Assembly (NCBI RefSeq): GCF_028292365.1
Contig: NZ_JAQGMM010000494.1
Span: 1 to 37,710 of the forward strand
DNA length: 37,710 nt
Origin: Caballeronia sp.
Lineage (GTDB): Bacteria > Pseudomonadota > Gammaproteobacteria > Burkholderiales > Burkholderiaceae
Reading direction: 5' to 3'
In this document: positions 25,002 to 33,568 of the stretch, piece by piece
How positions within the stretch are numbered: position 1 is the stretch's first letter
Layout: every line of letters starts with the position of its first letter
The notes under the pieces: model-generated
Database searches by the model: none
What the model saw: the letters and a program-made list of their open reading frames with translations, nothing else
What the model was told of the DNA's origin: nothing
Position numbers and translations under genes: made by a program

Positions 25002-25643
25002 CTAAGCCGTGGCGATCAGCAACACGCCGGTGCCCGCGAGTCCGATGGTCCAGAGCCTGTCGAAGTTGATCCAGCCGCGCCTGAGCACGCCCACGCCCAG
25101 CCAGTCGTACACCAGCAGCGCAATGGCGCCTGTCACGAGCAAGGTGGTCACGGTATGCAGGCCGACAGCGGCGAGCGAGACCAGCAGTGGCCCGGATGAC
25201 AGCCCTGTCATGGACCCGCACAAGGGGATCAGTGCCGGGATCAGCATGAGGCCGGCTCCATGAGCGGTTGCCATCAGGAACGACCAGAGGACGAGGCCGG
25301 CAAAGCCTGTCGTCATGCCAACACGCACGCGGTGCCGGTGTCCGTAGCGAACCTGGTACACGGCCCAGGCGACCAGCAGGACGCCACTCGCGATGCGGAT
25401 GAGGTGACTGTCCAGGACTATCCCCGTCGTGAGCACGAGCGCGGCGACTACGCCAATAGAGAGTGCGTGGCCCAGCGCCATTGGCGGGATTGCAAGAAGG
25501 ACTGCCAGCCGGCTACGCCGGTGCAGACCGAGGGCGACCGCGAACAGCCAGCCCATGGCGGGGTTGATTCCATGAAATACGCCAAGGGCCGCTATGGCGA
25601 ACCACTCCCATGCGTGGCCCGTCCCGGCCCATGCCATATTCAT
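25002..25643 (-). CDS. Six-helix membrane protein beside methanethiol oxidase
   Basis: The 213-residue protein has about six hydrophobic helices. Histidines sit in or beside several of them: V-F-H-G-I-N-P, L-G-H-A-L-S, T-A-H-G-A-G and L-H-T-V-T. In-membrane His residues of this kind occur in metal transporters such as NicO/HupE-type proteins, but I do not recognise the family with certainty. It starts 49 bp after the methanethiol oxidase stop on the same strand and probably shares its operon. A role in metal supply or in sulfur-compound traffic is an inference from that context. Confidence 0.75.
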   Translation of the reverse strand: MNMAWAGTGHAWEWFAIAALGVFHGINPAMGWLFAVALGLHRRSRLAVLLAIPPMALGHALSIGVVAALVLTTGIVLDSHLIRIASGVLLVAWAVYQVRYGHRHRVRVGMTTGFAGLVLWSFLMATAHGAGLMLIPALIPLCGSMTGLSSGPLLVSLAAVGLHTVTTLLVTGAIALLVYDWLGVGVLRRGWINFDRLWTIGLAGTGVLLIATA

Positions 25644-25692
25644 GATGCGCCGGGTTCGAGCGCTTCACGAGAGCGGCCGCTCCCAAAGAACA

Positions 25693-27087
25693 TCACGGAT
25701 AACAATACGAGTCCGACGAGCAATCGCCGCCCTCGAGCCGCACCTGATGCGGCCGGTGCGTGGAAGGCCACTCGACCAGGAAACGCGGATCGAATTCGAT
25801 TCCGCCGTCCGGCGACGCATCGAGTTTCACCATCCAGCCTTTGAGACCATCGGGATAAAACTGTTCGTCGATAGCGCCGTATAGCGAGTTAGTGAAATAC
25901 ACGCGGCTGCCGTCGCGGCTGACCTCGACCATCTGCGGTCCGCCGTTCAGGGCGCGACCGTCCGCTTTCGGATGTGATTCGCGCGATACGATGCCGCCGA
26001 TTCGCACCGTCCCGGTAAGCTTTGGCGCGAAGGGATCGGACACGTCGTATTGCCGCAAGTCTCCGGTTCCCCAGCACGCGACGTAGAGAAAGCGATCATC
26101 CATTGAAAGGTCGATGTCGGTGACAAGCGGAGGCACTGCGCCGAAACCCTTCAGCATGGGCGGCAACAGATCGGGGTCGGCAGGCTCGGCGGGAATTTCG
26201 ATGATCTTCTTGACGCTCCACTTGTCACCGTCGCGATACCACGTCCAGATAGACGCCGATAAATCGTTCAGGCTGATGACGGAGTTCACGAAGCCGTATG
26301 CCTTGGTCGGATCGTGGGCCGGACGCAGTTCGAATACGAGCTGGTTCTCCTTGCCGAAATCAATCTCCTGCTTATGTTTGCGGGTATGCAGGTCCCAGAA
26401 ATGAAGCTTGTGTCCGTATTGACCACCCAGCAGGACCTCCGGCACCAGCCCGTTTTCGAAAGTAGCAGGCAAGCCCCATTCGCTTGTGACCAGGGTGTCG
26501 TGTCCGAGATGCCACCAGGCATCGTAGGATAGTTGCTGAGGACCCCGATCGATTTCCCATTGACCGCGGATGTCGAAGGTCTCGTGGTCCATCAGAAAAA
26601 TGCCACCCGGCGCTTCGCCTTGCGCGTTGCTCAAAGCGGCTACGTAGATACCCTCGGGTCCGCAGTGAACTGTATGAGGCCGCGTATAACCTGCTTTCTC
26701 CGCGACTTCGGCGGGCTCCAGTACGCGCACGATCTTGGGGTTGCGCGGGTCGACCTTGGTATCGAGAATATGGATTCTCGACGATCGCAAGCCGGGCACG
26801 ACCAGATAGCGACGTTCGGCGTGCGGGTGGGGTGCGTTCGGGCATAAGCAGGAACTGCAGGCGTTCCAGCCGAAGTGATGAAGCTCGTCGCCCGTATTGG
26901 GCATTGCAACATTACCGATGAGTTGCGAATAGCTGGACGACGCGGGGTCTACGTCTATGACGGAAATGGCATCCGGAACCTGTCGTGTGGGATCGAAACT
27001 CGCTACATACGCGATCGTCTCGTGCGGCGCCTTCATGGCCATCCGCGGGGAGGGATAGAACGTTGGATCCGGCGTCCAGTTTGCCAT
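25693..27087 (-). CDS. mtoX: Methanethiol oxidase / selenium-binding protein (SBP56 family)
   Basis: The 464-residue protein shows the SBP56 landmarks: D-P-T-F-Y-P-S-P near the start, D-E-L-H-H-F-G-W-N-A-C-S-S-C, Y-T-R-P-H-T-V-H-C, W-G-L-P-A-T-F-E-N-G, D-I-D-L-S-M-D-D-R-F-L-Y-V and H-P-H-Q-V-R-L-E-G-G-D-C-S-S-D at the end. Bacterial members oxidise methanethiol to formaldehyde, hydrogen sulfide and hydrogen peroxide and are reported to need copper. No signal peptide is visible, although some characterised homologues are periplasmic. The C-terminal tail S-Y-C-Y-P after C-S-S-D is unusual. CTGGAG precedes the ATG. The symbol follows the family name only. Confidence 0.88.
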   Translation of the reverse strand: MANWTPDPTFYPSPRMAMKAPHETIAYVASFDPTRQVPDAISVIDVDPASSSYSQLIGNVAMPNTGDELHHFGWNACSSCLCPNAPHPHAERRYLVVPGLRSSRIHILDTKVDPRNPKIVRVLEPAEVAEKAGYTRPHTVHCGPEGIYVAALSNAQGEAPGGIFLMDHETFDIRGQWEIDRGPQQLSYDAWWHLGHDTLVTSEWGLPATFENGLVPEVLLGGQYGHKLHFWDLHTRKHKQEIDFGKENQLVFELRPAHDPTKAYGFVNSVISLNDLSASIWTWYRDGDKWSVKKIIEIPAEPADPDLLPPMLKGFGAVPPLVTDIDLSMDDRFLYVACWGTGDLRQYDVSDPFAPKLTGTVRIGGIVSRESHPKADGRALNGGPQMVEVSRDGSRVYFTNSLYGAIDEQFYPDGLKGWMVKLDASPDGGIEFDPRFLVEWPSTHRPHQVRLEGGDCSSDSYCYP

Positions 27088-27286
27088 GTCATTTCTCCAG
27101 GGAATGTTTGTCCCTGGTGGCCCGGTGGAAGCCGCTCCAAGGATTGCCCGCAGAACTACGAAGCAAATATACCTTGTTTTCAGCTTTCAACGATCGACCG
27201 GCTTAGCGACCAAAGCTTGATTTCTTCTAAGGGAATGCCTTGTGGCGATAAGCGTTGTCTTAGCTCTTACAGACGCCACCAAGCGC

Positions 27287-27317
27287 GAACGCCCGGCTTT
27301 ATGCTTGCCGGGCGTTC
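27287..27317. terminator. Perfect 11-bp hairpin after the minus-strand peptide genes
   Basis: GAACGCCCGGC and GCCGGGCGTTC are exact complements around a 9-base loop. On the minus strand it lies about 50 bp after the stop of the third leader-peptide gene. No U-tract follows, so it may stabilise the mRNA 3' end or end transcription with help. Confidence 0.6.
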
Positions 27318-27352
27318 AGTCCACGCGTGCGTTAATTCAGTCCACGCGTGCG
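27315..27352. repeat. 17-bp direct repeat with TTAA spacer
   Basis: TTCAGTCCACGCGTGCG occurs twice, separated by TTAA, directly downstream of the third peptide gene. Each copy contains the 8-bp palindrome CACGCGTG (27322-27329, 27343-27350), so it may bind a dimeric protein. Confidence 0.8.
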
Positions 27353-27364
27353 CCACAAACCAAT

Positions 27365-27586
27365 CTATTTGCGCGGTTTCCGACCGGTGACTTTTGCCGC
27401 GGGTTGCGTCGCGGCAACTCCAATCTGGTTAGCCGGAAAATTGACGATCTTCGTGCTGTTCGCCGGCGTTGCATACGAGCGAAGCGCCGAACGGGCGCTG
27501 GACCTTGCGCCGCCGACAATCGCGCTCATCGCCTGCTTGTCGAGTTCCACGCTGTCGGGTAGATCCTTGATCAGAATTGCAGCCAT
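27365..27586 (-). CDS. Double-glycine leader peptide with cationic core
   Basis: The 73-residue product has a 26-residue leader matching the pattern I-x-D-L-x4-E-L-D-x2-A-M-S-x-(V/I)-x-G-G, with hydrophobic residues at -4 (Ile23), -7 (Met20) and -12 (Leu15) from the Gly25-Gly26 cut site. C39-peptidase exporters recognise these positions. The 47-residue core has nine Arg/Lys and no Asp/Glu and ends G-R-K-P-R-K. It is unlike the Asn-rich cores of its neighbours. It is the third of three leader-peptide genes in a row. Antimicrobial activity is possible from the charge but not shown. Confidence 0.75.
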   Translation of the reverse strand: MAAILIKDLPDSVELDKQAMSAIVGGARSSARSALRSYATPANSTKIVNFPANQIGVAATQPAAKVTGRKPRK

Positions 27587-27658
27587 GGTGTCATCCAGGA
27601 AAGTTGAGGGTTTCTATTCAAACCAGTATAGGCAATTTAGGCCGTTAGAAACGCCGGA

Positions 27659-27689
27659 TCCGCTGCGGGAAGATTCTCCCCGCAGCGGA
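27659..27689. terminator. Perfect 11-bp hairpin between the second and third peptide genes
   Basis: TCCGCTGCGGG and CCCGCAGCGGA pair exactly around a 9-base loop. On the minus strand it follows the stop of the 27723-28001 gene by about 35 bp. No U-tract is present, which fits a partial terminator or an mRNA-stabilising element setting the ratio of the peptides. Confidence 0.6.
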
Positions 27690-27722
27690 CGTCGACGCGT
27701 GCAGACCTGCATTTGCCTGACT

Positions 27723-28001
27723 TCAAAAATACACAGCCGAACCCGTGCTCGCATACTGGGCCGGATTGACGTTGAGGTGAATCGGCCCGATGTTGGCGCC
27801 GAGCACGCCAATGTTATTGAGCGCATTGACCTCTACGTTTTGATACTGAACGATGTTCTGGTTCGTGTTCACTGCGACGTTGATGTTGGCAAGAGAACCG
27901 GCGTTGGCAAGCGATGTGTTGCCGCCGCCGCGCACGTCCGACATGGCGTGGCGGTCCAGCTCCCGGCTGTGAGACAAATCGTGAATCATGATGGACGACA
28001 T
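27723..28001 (-). CDS. Double-glycine leader peptide with Asn-rich core
   Basis: The 92-residue product carries the same 26-residue leader (D-L-S at 8-10, E-L-D at 14-16, A-M-S at 19-21, V-R-G-G at 23-26). The 66-residue core has 14 Asn and no Cys. It contains Q-x-Q-N-x2-V-N-x2-N-N at residues 52-63, exactly where the two other long members carry it, and ends S-A-V-Y-F. TTGGAG lies before the ATG. It should be exported after removal of the leader. Repetitive N/V/I-rich strands suggest beta-structure, possibly self-assembly; this is inference. Confidence 0.8.
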   Translation of the reverse strand: MSSIMIHDLSHSRELDRHAMSDVRGGGNTSLANAGSLANINVAVNTNQNIVQYQNVEVNALNNIGVLGANIGPIHLNVNPAQYASTGSAVYF

Positions 28002-28082
28002 GGCGGTGCTCCAAGCTAAAAAGTAAGGGTGGCCTGAACGGGCAACCTGGAGACCGCGAGGCCTCCGGGCTGTCGCGCAGCT

Positions 28083-28343
28083 TCAGAAGTTGATCGTGTT
28101 GGTGCCGGTCTGCTTCGGTTTCACGTTCGAGTCAAGATGCTCGGCGAACGCGACGTTGTTGCCGTTGTTGACCAGCGTGTTTTGCGACTGGCTGATCAGT
28201 TGAGTGGCATCGAACGAGGATTCGTACGAGGACACGCTGACGCCGGGCCAGTAGCTGGGCAGCGTGCCACCGCGTACGGCCGACATGGCGCGGCTGTCGA
28301 GTTCTTCGGTAACGGACAGGTCTTTGATCGAGAGTGATTTCAT
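28083..28343 (-). CDS. Double-glycine leader peptide, Asn/Gln-rich (copy A)
   Basis: The 86-residue product is the first of the three minus-strand peptide genes. Its leader ends V-R-G-G at residue 26; the 60-residue core starts T-L-P-S-Y-W-P-G and has the Q-x-Q-N-x2-V-N-x2-N-N motif at 52-63 and the end T-N-T-I-N-F. It has no Cys. It is 74/86 identical to the plus-strand copy at 34291, with changes confined mostly to residues 27-51 and 67-70. AGGAG is seven bases before the ATG. Export through a C39-type ABC system is predicted; the function is unknown. Confidence 0.85.
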   Translation of the reverse strand: MKSLSIKDLSVTEELDSRAMSAVRGGTLPSYWPGVSVSSYESSFDATQLISQSQNTLVNNGNNVAFAEHLDSNVKPKQTGTNTINF

Positions 28344-28433
28344 GGCAGTTCTCCTAAGGGTTAAGCCAGGTGGCTTTAAAGGTTGGTGAGCATCTTGTCT
28401 GCTCGCTGGACACTAATGCATGGCCCGTGCCAG
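28083..28433 (-). repeat. 351-bp inverted duplication, left copy
   Basis: The peptide gene and the 90 bp before it match 34201-34551 in opposite orientation, about 92% identical by hand alignment (4 differences in 90 upstream bases, 23 in 261 coding bases). Similarity stops at the stop codon on one side and around 28433 on the other. Confidence 0.9.
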
Positions 28434-28723
28434 AAGCGTCGAGGTGTGACGAAAAAGTCCTGAAAGGCTTGTGCAGAAAGGCCTGGGGCAAAGTGGGGCA
28501 GGCGCGTCATGCACGCCTTCTCACTGGCATTCGACACGCGTGACGGTTGGCGGCCAACATCCGGAACCGGATCTGTTGGGCCGGCAACAACATGTGCCCG
28601 ATCGAACATCCGCAACGAAACCATGTTGCGAAAGGCAGGGCTGTCACCTAGTATCGAAACACTGCGAGTGCGGGTAACTACAGACAATATGTTCACTAAT
28701 GGAGCCGCGTACGAGCCGTAGAG
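28344..28723. other. 380-bp divergent intergenic region
   Basis: It separates the first minus-strand peptide gene from the kinase gene. The first 90 bp are the duplicated 5' region with AGGAG and the small palindrome AAGCCA-CC-TGGCTT. The remaining 290 bp hold only short frames without ribosome sites, and no clear promoter was recognised. Confidence 0.45.
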
Positions 28724-30760
28724 ATGACCAGTCTTGCGCAAGCTATCCGAACCTTCCAAAACAGCGGTGCGTCACGCGATGAGTTCTTGATACTCGTCGA
28801 CGGTGCGTTGTCCGTCGACGACACCTCGCCCGGGCGGCTGCTGGAAATACTCCGAGAAGAACAAGCCAGGACGCCGCTGCCGGCCGATCTTTATGCGGCC
28901 GTGCATCGGCGGATCGAGCAGGCGTCGCTGGCGAGTCACGGCGCGAATTCCGATGAGACTCGCCTGCAGACTTCGCCAGGCGCGTTGCACCAGCCGTCGA
29001 TCCCCTCCTCGCCGTCATCCTCCTCCCCCTCCTTGTCTGCGCGCGACTTCGTGATGTCCGGGACGGATCAGATGAAGGAGGTCGGCGATACCCTCAACGG
29101 GCGCTTCGTGCTTGAGGAATGTCTTGGTGTGGGCGGCATGGGAACCGTCTACAAGGCGCTCGACCTGCGCAAGCTCGAAGCATCTGATCGCCGTCCATAC
29201 ATTGCGATCAAGGTGCTGAATCTACAGTTTCGCGGCAATCCGAAATCGCTCATTGCCCTGCAGCGAGAAGCGAAGAAGGCGCAGACGCTGGGGCATCGAA
29301 ACATCGTCACGGTGTACGACTTCGATCGCGATGGCCCAGTGGTTTACCTGACCATGGAGTATTTGTCGGGCAAGCCGTTGAGCCGGATCTTGCGGGCTCC
29401 TGAGTTCAAGGGCATGCCGTATGCAGAGGCCTTGCCGATCTTCAAAGGCATGGCAAATGCGCTGGCCTATGCGCACGAGCGCGGATTCGTGCATTGCGAT
29501 TTCAAACCCGCGAACGTATTTCTGACCGATACCGCCGAGGTGAAGGTCATCGACTTTGGTATCGCCCGCGTGTTCCAGCGGCCCGAAGAAGAGACCGACG
29601 CAACAATCTTCGACCCCGGTAGTCTCGGCGCGCTGACGCCTGCTTATGCGAGTCCGGAGATGCTTGAGCATCGCGAACCCGATCCCCGCGACGACATCTA
29701 TGCACTCGGCTGCACCACCTACGAGCTGCTGACCGGGCGGCATCCCTTCGACCGCGTACCGGCAAGCCAGGGGCGCAGCTCGGGGCTTAAGCCGCAGCGT
29801 CCCGATGGTCTGGGGACGCGGCAATGGCGGGCGCTGAGGTCCTCGCTCGAATTCGAGCGTGAAGCGCGCATGCCGACGGTCACCCAGTTCCTGCAGGAAT
29901 TTGGCGAACCCCAAAAACGTAGCGGTATGTCGGGCGCGGCGGTGAGGGCGGCTATCTCCGCGGGCGTACTAGCCGCGGTGGCTGCCGCCGGCTATTTCTA
30001 TGCGTCGACGCATCGCACCACGCCACAGGAGAAAGCCGCCGCCATACCGGAGAAAACCGCCGCGGCGCCAGTGCCCACGCCGGTCGTCCCCGCCACGCTT
30101 TCACTCGCCACGGTCACCCCTGTGCTCGCGCGTGTGCCGTGTTCGGCGCTGGCTGCGTCGGTGCAGGATCAGGCACTGAGTGTGAGCGGTTATGTTGGCC
30201 GGAGCTATGGCACGCAGAAGTTGCGCACGACGCTAAGCCAGATTCCGGGTGTCACCCATCCCGGCGTACAGGTTCAGGAAGTCGACGACGATAAATGCGA
30301 CATGCTCAAGCTGATCGCGCCTTACTTGACGACGAGCCGGCCGGCGTCGATCCAGACCCGGAATCACGATGCGCAGTTGACCGAAGGCCAGCCGCTGGTC
30401 GTTCAGATCACCACGCCGCCCTACGATTCATGGGTCAATATCGACTATTACCAGCTCGATGGCAGCGTAGTTCATATGCTGCCGAACGCACGTTCGAAGG
30501 ATAATCAGGCGCCGCCGAACTACGCTGCAACTATTGGCAGCGCAGGCGACTGGATTGTCGCGAAACCGTTCGGCTCGGAAATGATCGTGCTGCTCGTGAC
30601 GCCCGCAGCGCTGTTCGATACGACCAGGCCAGAGAGCGAGCCGCGAGCGGATTATTTGCGGGCGGTGGAGAAGCGGCTTGCCGATATCGCGAACAAATTC
30701 GGGCGCGACAAGATTGCCGTGGATCTCGTTCAGATCGACACGCACCCCCGCAAACAATAA
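28724..30760 (+). CDS. Membrane-anchored Ser/Thr protein kinase with DUF4384-like C-terminus
   Basis: The 678-residue protein has an N-terminal region of about 120 residues with a Ser/Pro-rich stretch, then a Hanks-type kinase (125-395): G-V-G-G-M-G-T-V loop, Lys163 in A-I-K-V, H-C-D-F-K-P-A-N (257-264; Cys replaces the usual Arg of HRD), D-F-G at 277-279 and S-P-E at 310-312. A membrane helix spans 405-427. The exported part (430-678) includes V-V-Q-I-T-T-P-P-Y-D-S-W and D-G-S-V-V-H-M-L-P-N, which resemble DUF4384. It should phosphorylate cytoplasmic partners; the double-FHA protein at 36441 is the natural reader. Confidence 0.9.
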   Translation: MTSLAQAIRTFQNSGASRDEFLILVDGALSVDDTSPGRLLEILREEQARTPLPADLYAAVHRRIEQASLASHGANSDETRLQTSPGALHQPSIPSSPSSSSPSLSARDFVMSGTDQMKEVGDTLNGRFVLEECLGVGGMGTVYKALDLRKLEASDRRPYIAIKVLNLQFRGNPKSLIALQREAKKAQTLGHRNIVTVYDFDRDGPVVYLTMEYLSGKPLSRILRAPEFKGMPYAEALPIFKGMANALAYAHERGFVHCDFKPANVFLTDTAEVKVIDFGIARVFQRPEEETDATIFDPGSLGALTPAYASPEMLEHREPDPRDDIYALGCTTYELLTGRHPFDRVPASQGRSSGLKPQRPDGLGTRQWRALRSSLEFEREARMPTVTQFLQEFGEPQKRSGMSGAAVRAAISAGVLAAVAAAGYFYASTHRTTPQEKAAAIPEKTAAAPVPTPVVPATLSLATVTPVLARVPCSALAASVQDQALSVSGYVGRSYGTQKLRTTLSQIPGVTHPGVQVQEVDDDKCDMLKLIAPYLTTSRPASIQTRNHDAQLTEGQPLVVQITTPPYDSWVNIDYYQLDGSVVHMLPNARSKDNQAPPNYAATIGSAGDWIVAKPFGSEMIVLLVTPAALFDTTRPESEPRADYLRAVEKRLADIANKFGRDKIAVDLVQIDTHPRKQ

Positions 30761-30795
30761 CGCCTGCCGCAAGACCTGTTTGCCGCAAGACCAGT

Positions 30796-32709
30796 TTATT
30801 TCATGTCGCGCGCCACGCGCATGCCATTCTGCGATTGCCGCACGCTAGGGCTGTATTTGAACCGCGTGGACGACTGCATGTAGGCGGCGCCGTCTGGCCA
30901 CGAGCCGCCGCGGATGACGCGCATCGGGCAGCCGGGTTCATCCCACACACGGCCATCCGCCGGCGCCCCTTTGTATGAGCTGTGCCAGCAGTCGCCGACC
31001 CAGTCCCACACGCTGCCGTTCATGTCGAAGAGTCCGAAGGGGTTGGGAGTGAACGAGCCTACGTTCACCGGGCTGTCCTTGCGCCACGGCTCGCCGCAGT
31101 CCTTGCAGTCGGCGTAACCCTTGCGCATCTCGTTGCCCCACCAGTAGGCGGTCGTGGTACCGCCGCGTGCGGCGTATTCCCACTCGGCTTCGGCCGGCAG
31201 GCGATACGTCTTGCCGGTTGTCTTGGTCAGCCACTTAACGTAGGCCTGCGTGTCGTCCCAGCTTAGATTGCGCATCGGCGCGGACTTCGCGGCGTTGCCT
31301 TCTATATCGACGCGCGGGCACCCGCTTGCATCCGCGCACGCGCTCCACTGCTCGACGGTCACTTCGGTTTTACCGATAGCGAACGGCCGGCCGATGCTGA
31401 CCCTATGCACGGGGCGTTCGGCAGGATCGTCGGAACTACTGCCCATTTCGAACGTGCCGCCCGGTAGCGAAACCAGCGCAGGACACGTGGCGCAGTCCTT
31501 GATCTCGCTCGCGGCGGACGCGGCTGTCTTGATGGCCGGAGCGGGAGCCGGGGCAGGCGGCGGCGTGGGAGTGGCCGCCGCTTTTTCCGCAGGCGCCGGT
31601 GCGGGCGGTGCGACTGTGACGGGCGAGGCAGGCGGCGTGGCTGCGCGCGGATGGTCTGCCTGAGCGGGCGATTGCGCCTTCGGAGCGGAGGCCGCAGCGC
31701 GAAGCCGGTCGATACGGGCGTGTGCGAGCGTGGCAAAGCGCCCGTTAGGATAGGCCTTCAAATAGGCTTCGTAATCGCTCGGGTAGGTGCTGTCCTTGAT
31801 CGACTCCCAGAACGTGAGTTCGTATTGTTCGTTGCTGTCCTTGGGAAGAATTCCCCGGCTTTGATACGCGACGACGGTTTCGGATGCCGTCATACGGTTG
31901 CTGCTGTCGCTCGCTTGTCGACCAGCAGCAGGAGCGAACTGGAAGCCCCGTGCAGCCGTTGCGGGTCCTACCGTCATCCATGGCACTTGCCGCCCCTCTG
32001 TTGCACGGCTCACGGATCGCGCGACATCGTGTAGCACGTCTTCAACACTTCGCCCCGGCTGGTTGATCGCGCGCAATAACGCCGCGGTGTACGTGCCATG
32101 TCGCGCGCCGTCGGCGGCGTAGGCGCCGGCTGCAGTCGCATACGCCACGATCGTCCGCGAGGGCGGCCGGACCATGTTGACATTGACCGGGTCATAGGGA
32201 TTGTTCAGACAGGTATCGAGCATGACCAGATTGAGTTGGTCGATGCGGGGCGCCGACATGCCAGCAAGGATGCTGTTCAAGTCGATACCCTGGGTGATCG
32301 GCGCCGCGGGTGACCCCTGCGCGTCGAGCGGCAGCAGCAGCGTGGATTTGCCGACTTGCACGGCATGTCCGGCGAAATAGAGCAGTCCGACACCGCCCGC
32401 AGCCAGGCGCTTGTTGAATTCCTGAACTGCTTCGTTCATGTGCGCGCGATCGAGGTTCGAGTACGTCATGACCTCGAAGCCGAGCCGGCTCAGCATCTCG
32501 CCGGTCGCCGTCGCGTCGCGCGTGGCGTTGGCGAGCGGATGATCCTCATAGCTTCCATTGCCGATGACCAGCGCAAGGCGGCGCGGATGCACCCCGCCAT
32601 TCTGCTCAGCGGCGCCGCTGCTGAGTGCGACCGCCCCAAGCAGGATCGCGAGCCAAAGATTTCTCCACATGATTTTTCGTATGAGTCTTCGTATGATTCT
32701 TCGCCACAT
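30796..32709 (-). CDS. Secreted caspase-like (C14) / SUMF1 fusion protein
   Basis: The 637-residue protein has a basic N-terminus and signal segment (to about 34). A caspase-like domain (43-260) has L-A-L-V-I-G-N, the catalytic His115 in Y-F-A-G-H-A and Cys167 in L-D-T-C-L-N-N-P. A helical Y-P-x-G-x-F-A motif (310-335), a long Ala/Pro linker (345-400) and a C-terminal SUMF1/FGE-like domain (408-637: [41 protein letters not shown]) follow. The first two ATGs sit in a short duplication (M-W-R-R at 1, M-W-R-N at 14), so the start may be 32670. It is convergent with the kinase gene. Its substrate is unknown. Confidence 0.9.
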   Translation of the reverse strand: MWRRIIRRLIRKIMWRNLWLAILLGAVALSSGAAEQNGGVHPRRLALVIGNGSYEDHPLANATRDATATGEMLSRLGFEVMTYSNLDRAHMNEAVQEFNKRLAAGGVGLLYFAGHAVQVGKSTLLLPLDAQGSPAAPITQGIDLNSILAGMSAPRIDQLNLVMLDTCLNNPYDPVNVNMVRPPSRTIVAYATAAGAYAADGARHGTYTAALLRAINQPGRSVEDVLHDVARSVSRATEGRQVPWMTVGPATAARGFQFAPAAGRQASDSSNRMTASETVVAYQSRGILPKDSNEQYELTFWESIKDSTYPSDYEAYLKAYPNGRFATLAHARIDRLRAAASAPKAQSPAQADHPRAATPPASPVTVAPPAPAPAEKAAATPTPPPAPAPAPAIKTAASAASEIKDCATCPALVSLPGGTFEMGSSSDDPAERPVHRVSIGRPFAIGKTEVTVEQWSACADASGCPRVDIEGNAAKSAPMRNLSWDDTQAYVKWLTKTTGKTYRLPAEAEWEYAARGGTTTAYWWGNEMRKGYADCKDCGEPWRKDSPVNVGSFTPNPFGLFDMNGSVWDWVGDCWHSSYKGAPADGRVWDEPGCPMRVIRGGSWPDGAAYMQSSTRFKYSPSVRQSQNGMRVARDMK

Positions 32710-33105
32710 TGATCACACCCCGTGCCGGTATTCAACGGCACCCTCAAGGAACCGCGCCAGAGCCGCATGATCCGCGGGAGGGTAGCTGCCCTCTCGCAGA
32801 ATTCGATCGTCCGATGGGCGAGCATCACAACCAACCATAGCACGCAACTACTTCATATCAACGTGGTCAAGACGGCGTAACGATGCAACGTGTCGTGATT
32901 TGCCCGGGGATTGGCCTTTTATGACGAATTCATCGTTACGGCAAAAGACGGAGACCTAATTATTATGACGATACAGAATAAATAATCAGTCGCACGATGC
33001 CTCGAAAACGGCCGAATTGCGCTCCCTCGGAGCATGTCTTTTTAACGGATTCCGTCCTAAGCTAGCTAGGAGAAAACCGTGCATAGGGCTCGGGAGAATA
33101 CGAAA
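32710..33105. other. 396-bp divergent intergenic region
   Basis: It lies between the caspase/SUMF1 gene and the first DUF4399 gene. The part near 32940-33000 is AT-rich and probably holds promoters for one or both sides, but no convincing -35/-10 pair was identified. The palindrome AGCTAGCT lies at about 33060-33067, just before the AGGAG at 33068-33072. Confidence 0.4.
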
Positions 33106-33537
33106 ATGCTAAGAAGAACCTTCCTCGGCGTGCTCGCTTTCATGACGGTGCTGATACCGTCGCGTTCCTTCCCGGCTGCGCGCACGCCGTCGCCCCCTGG
33201 CGCGGAGGCATTCATCATCTGGCCGCCCGACGGCGCGGTGATCACAGGCGGAAAAATATGGGTCCGCATGGGCCTGCGCAATATGGGTGTGTGCCCGAAG
33301 GGCGTCAACATCCCCAATGTAGGTCACCATCACTTGCTGATCGATACGGAATTGCCTCCGTTCGACGAGGCAATTCCGTCGGACCGCCAGCATCTGCACT
33401 ACGGAGCGGGTGAAACCGATGCCCGGGTCGAATTGCCGCCGGGCAAGCACACGCTGCAGTTGCTCATGGGCGACTACAACCACGTGCCGCACGATCCCCC
33501 GATCTATTCGAAGAAGATCACGATCACCATGAAATGA
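33106..33537 (+). CDS. DUF4399 exported protein (first of two)
   Basis: From ATG 33106 the product is 143 residues with a signal peptide (M-L-R-R-T-F, hydrophobic to about 22, cut near F-P-A-A). A GTG at 33079 with AGGAG upstream would add nine residues. The mature part matches DUF4399: G-H-H-H-L-L-I-D-T, I-P-S-D-R-Q-H-L-H-Y-G-A-G-E-T, L-P-P-G-K-H-T-L-Q-L-L-M-G-D-Y and H-V-P-H-D-P-P-I-Y-S. The clustered His residues could bind metal. It is periplasmic by prediction and is followed after 31 bp by a paralogue. Confidence 0.88.
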   Translation: MLRRTFLGVLAFMTVLIPSRSFPAARTPSPPGAEAFIIWPPDGAVITGGKIWVRMGLRNMGVCPKGVNIPNVGHHHLLIDTELPPFDEAIPSDRQHLHYGAGETDARVELPPGKHTLQLLMGDYNHVPHDPPIYSKKITITMK

Positions 33538-33568
33538 CAGGCTGCAGATTAAGGGGAGGGCGTGTGCC

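Noticed and set aside
27365-28343. Lanthipeptide, lasso or other modified-peptide cluster
   Set aside because: No LanM/LanB, radical-SAM, YcaO or asparagine-synthetase-like gene is present, and the cores lack Cys.
28376-28759. 127-codon minus-strand frame before the kinase gene
   Set aside because: It overlaps the duplicated 5' region of the peptide gene and the kinase start, without a ribosome site.
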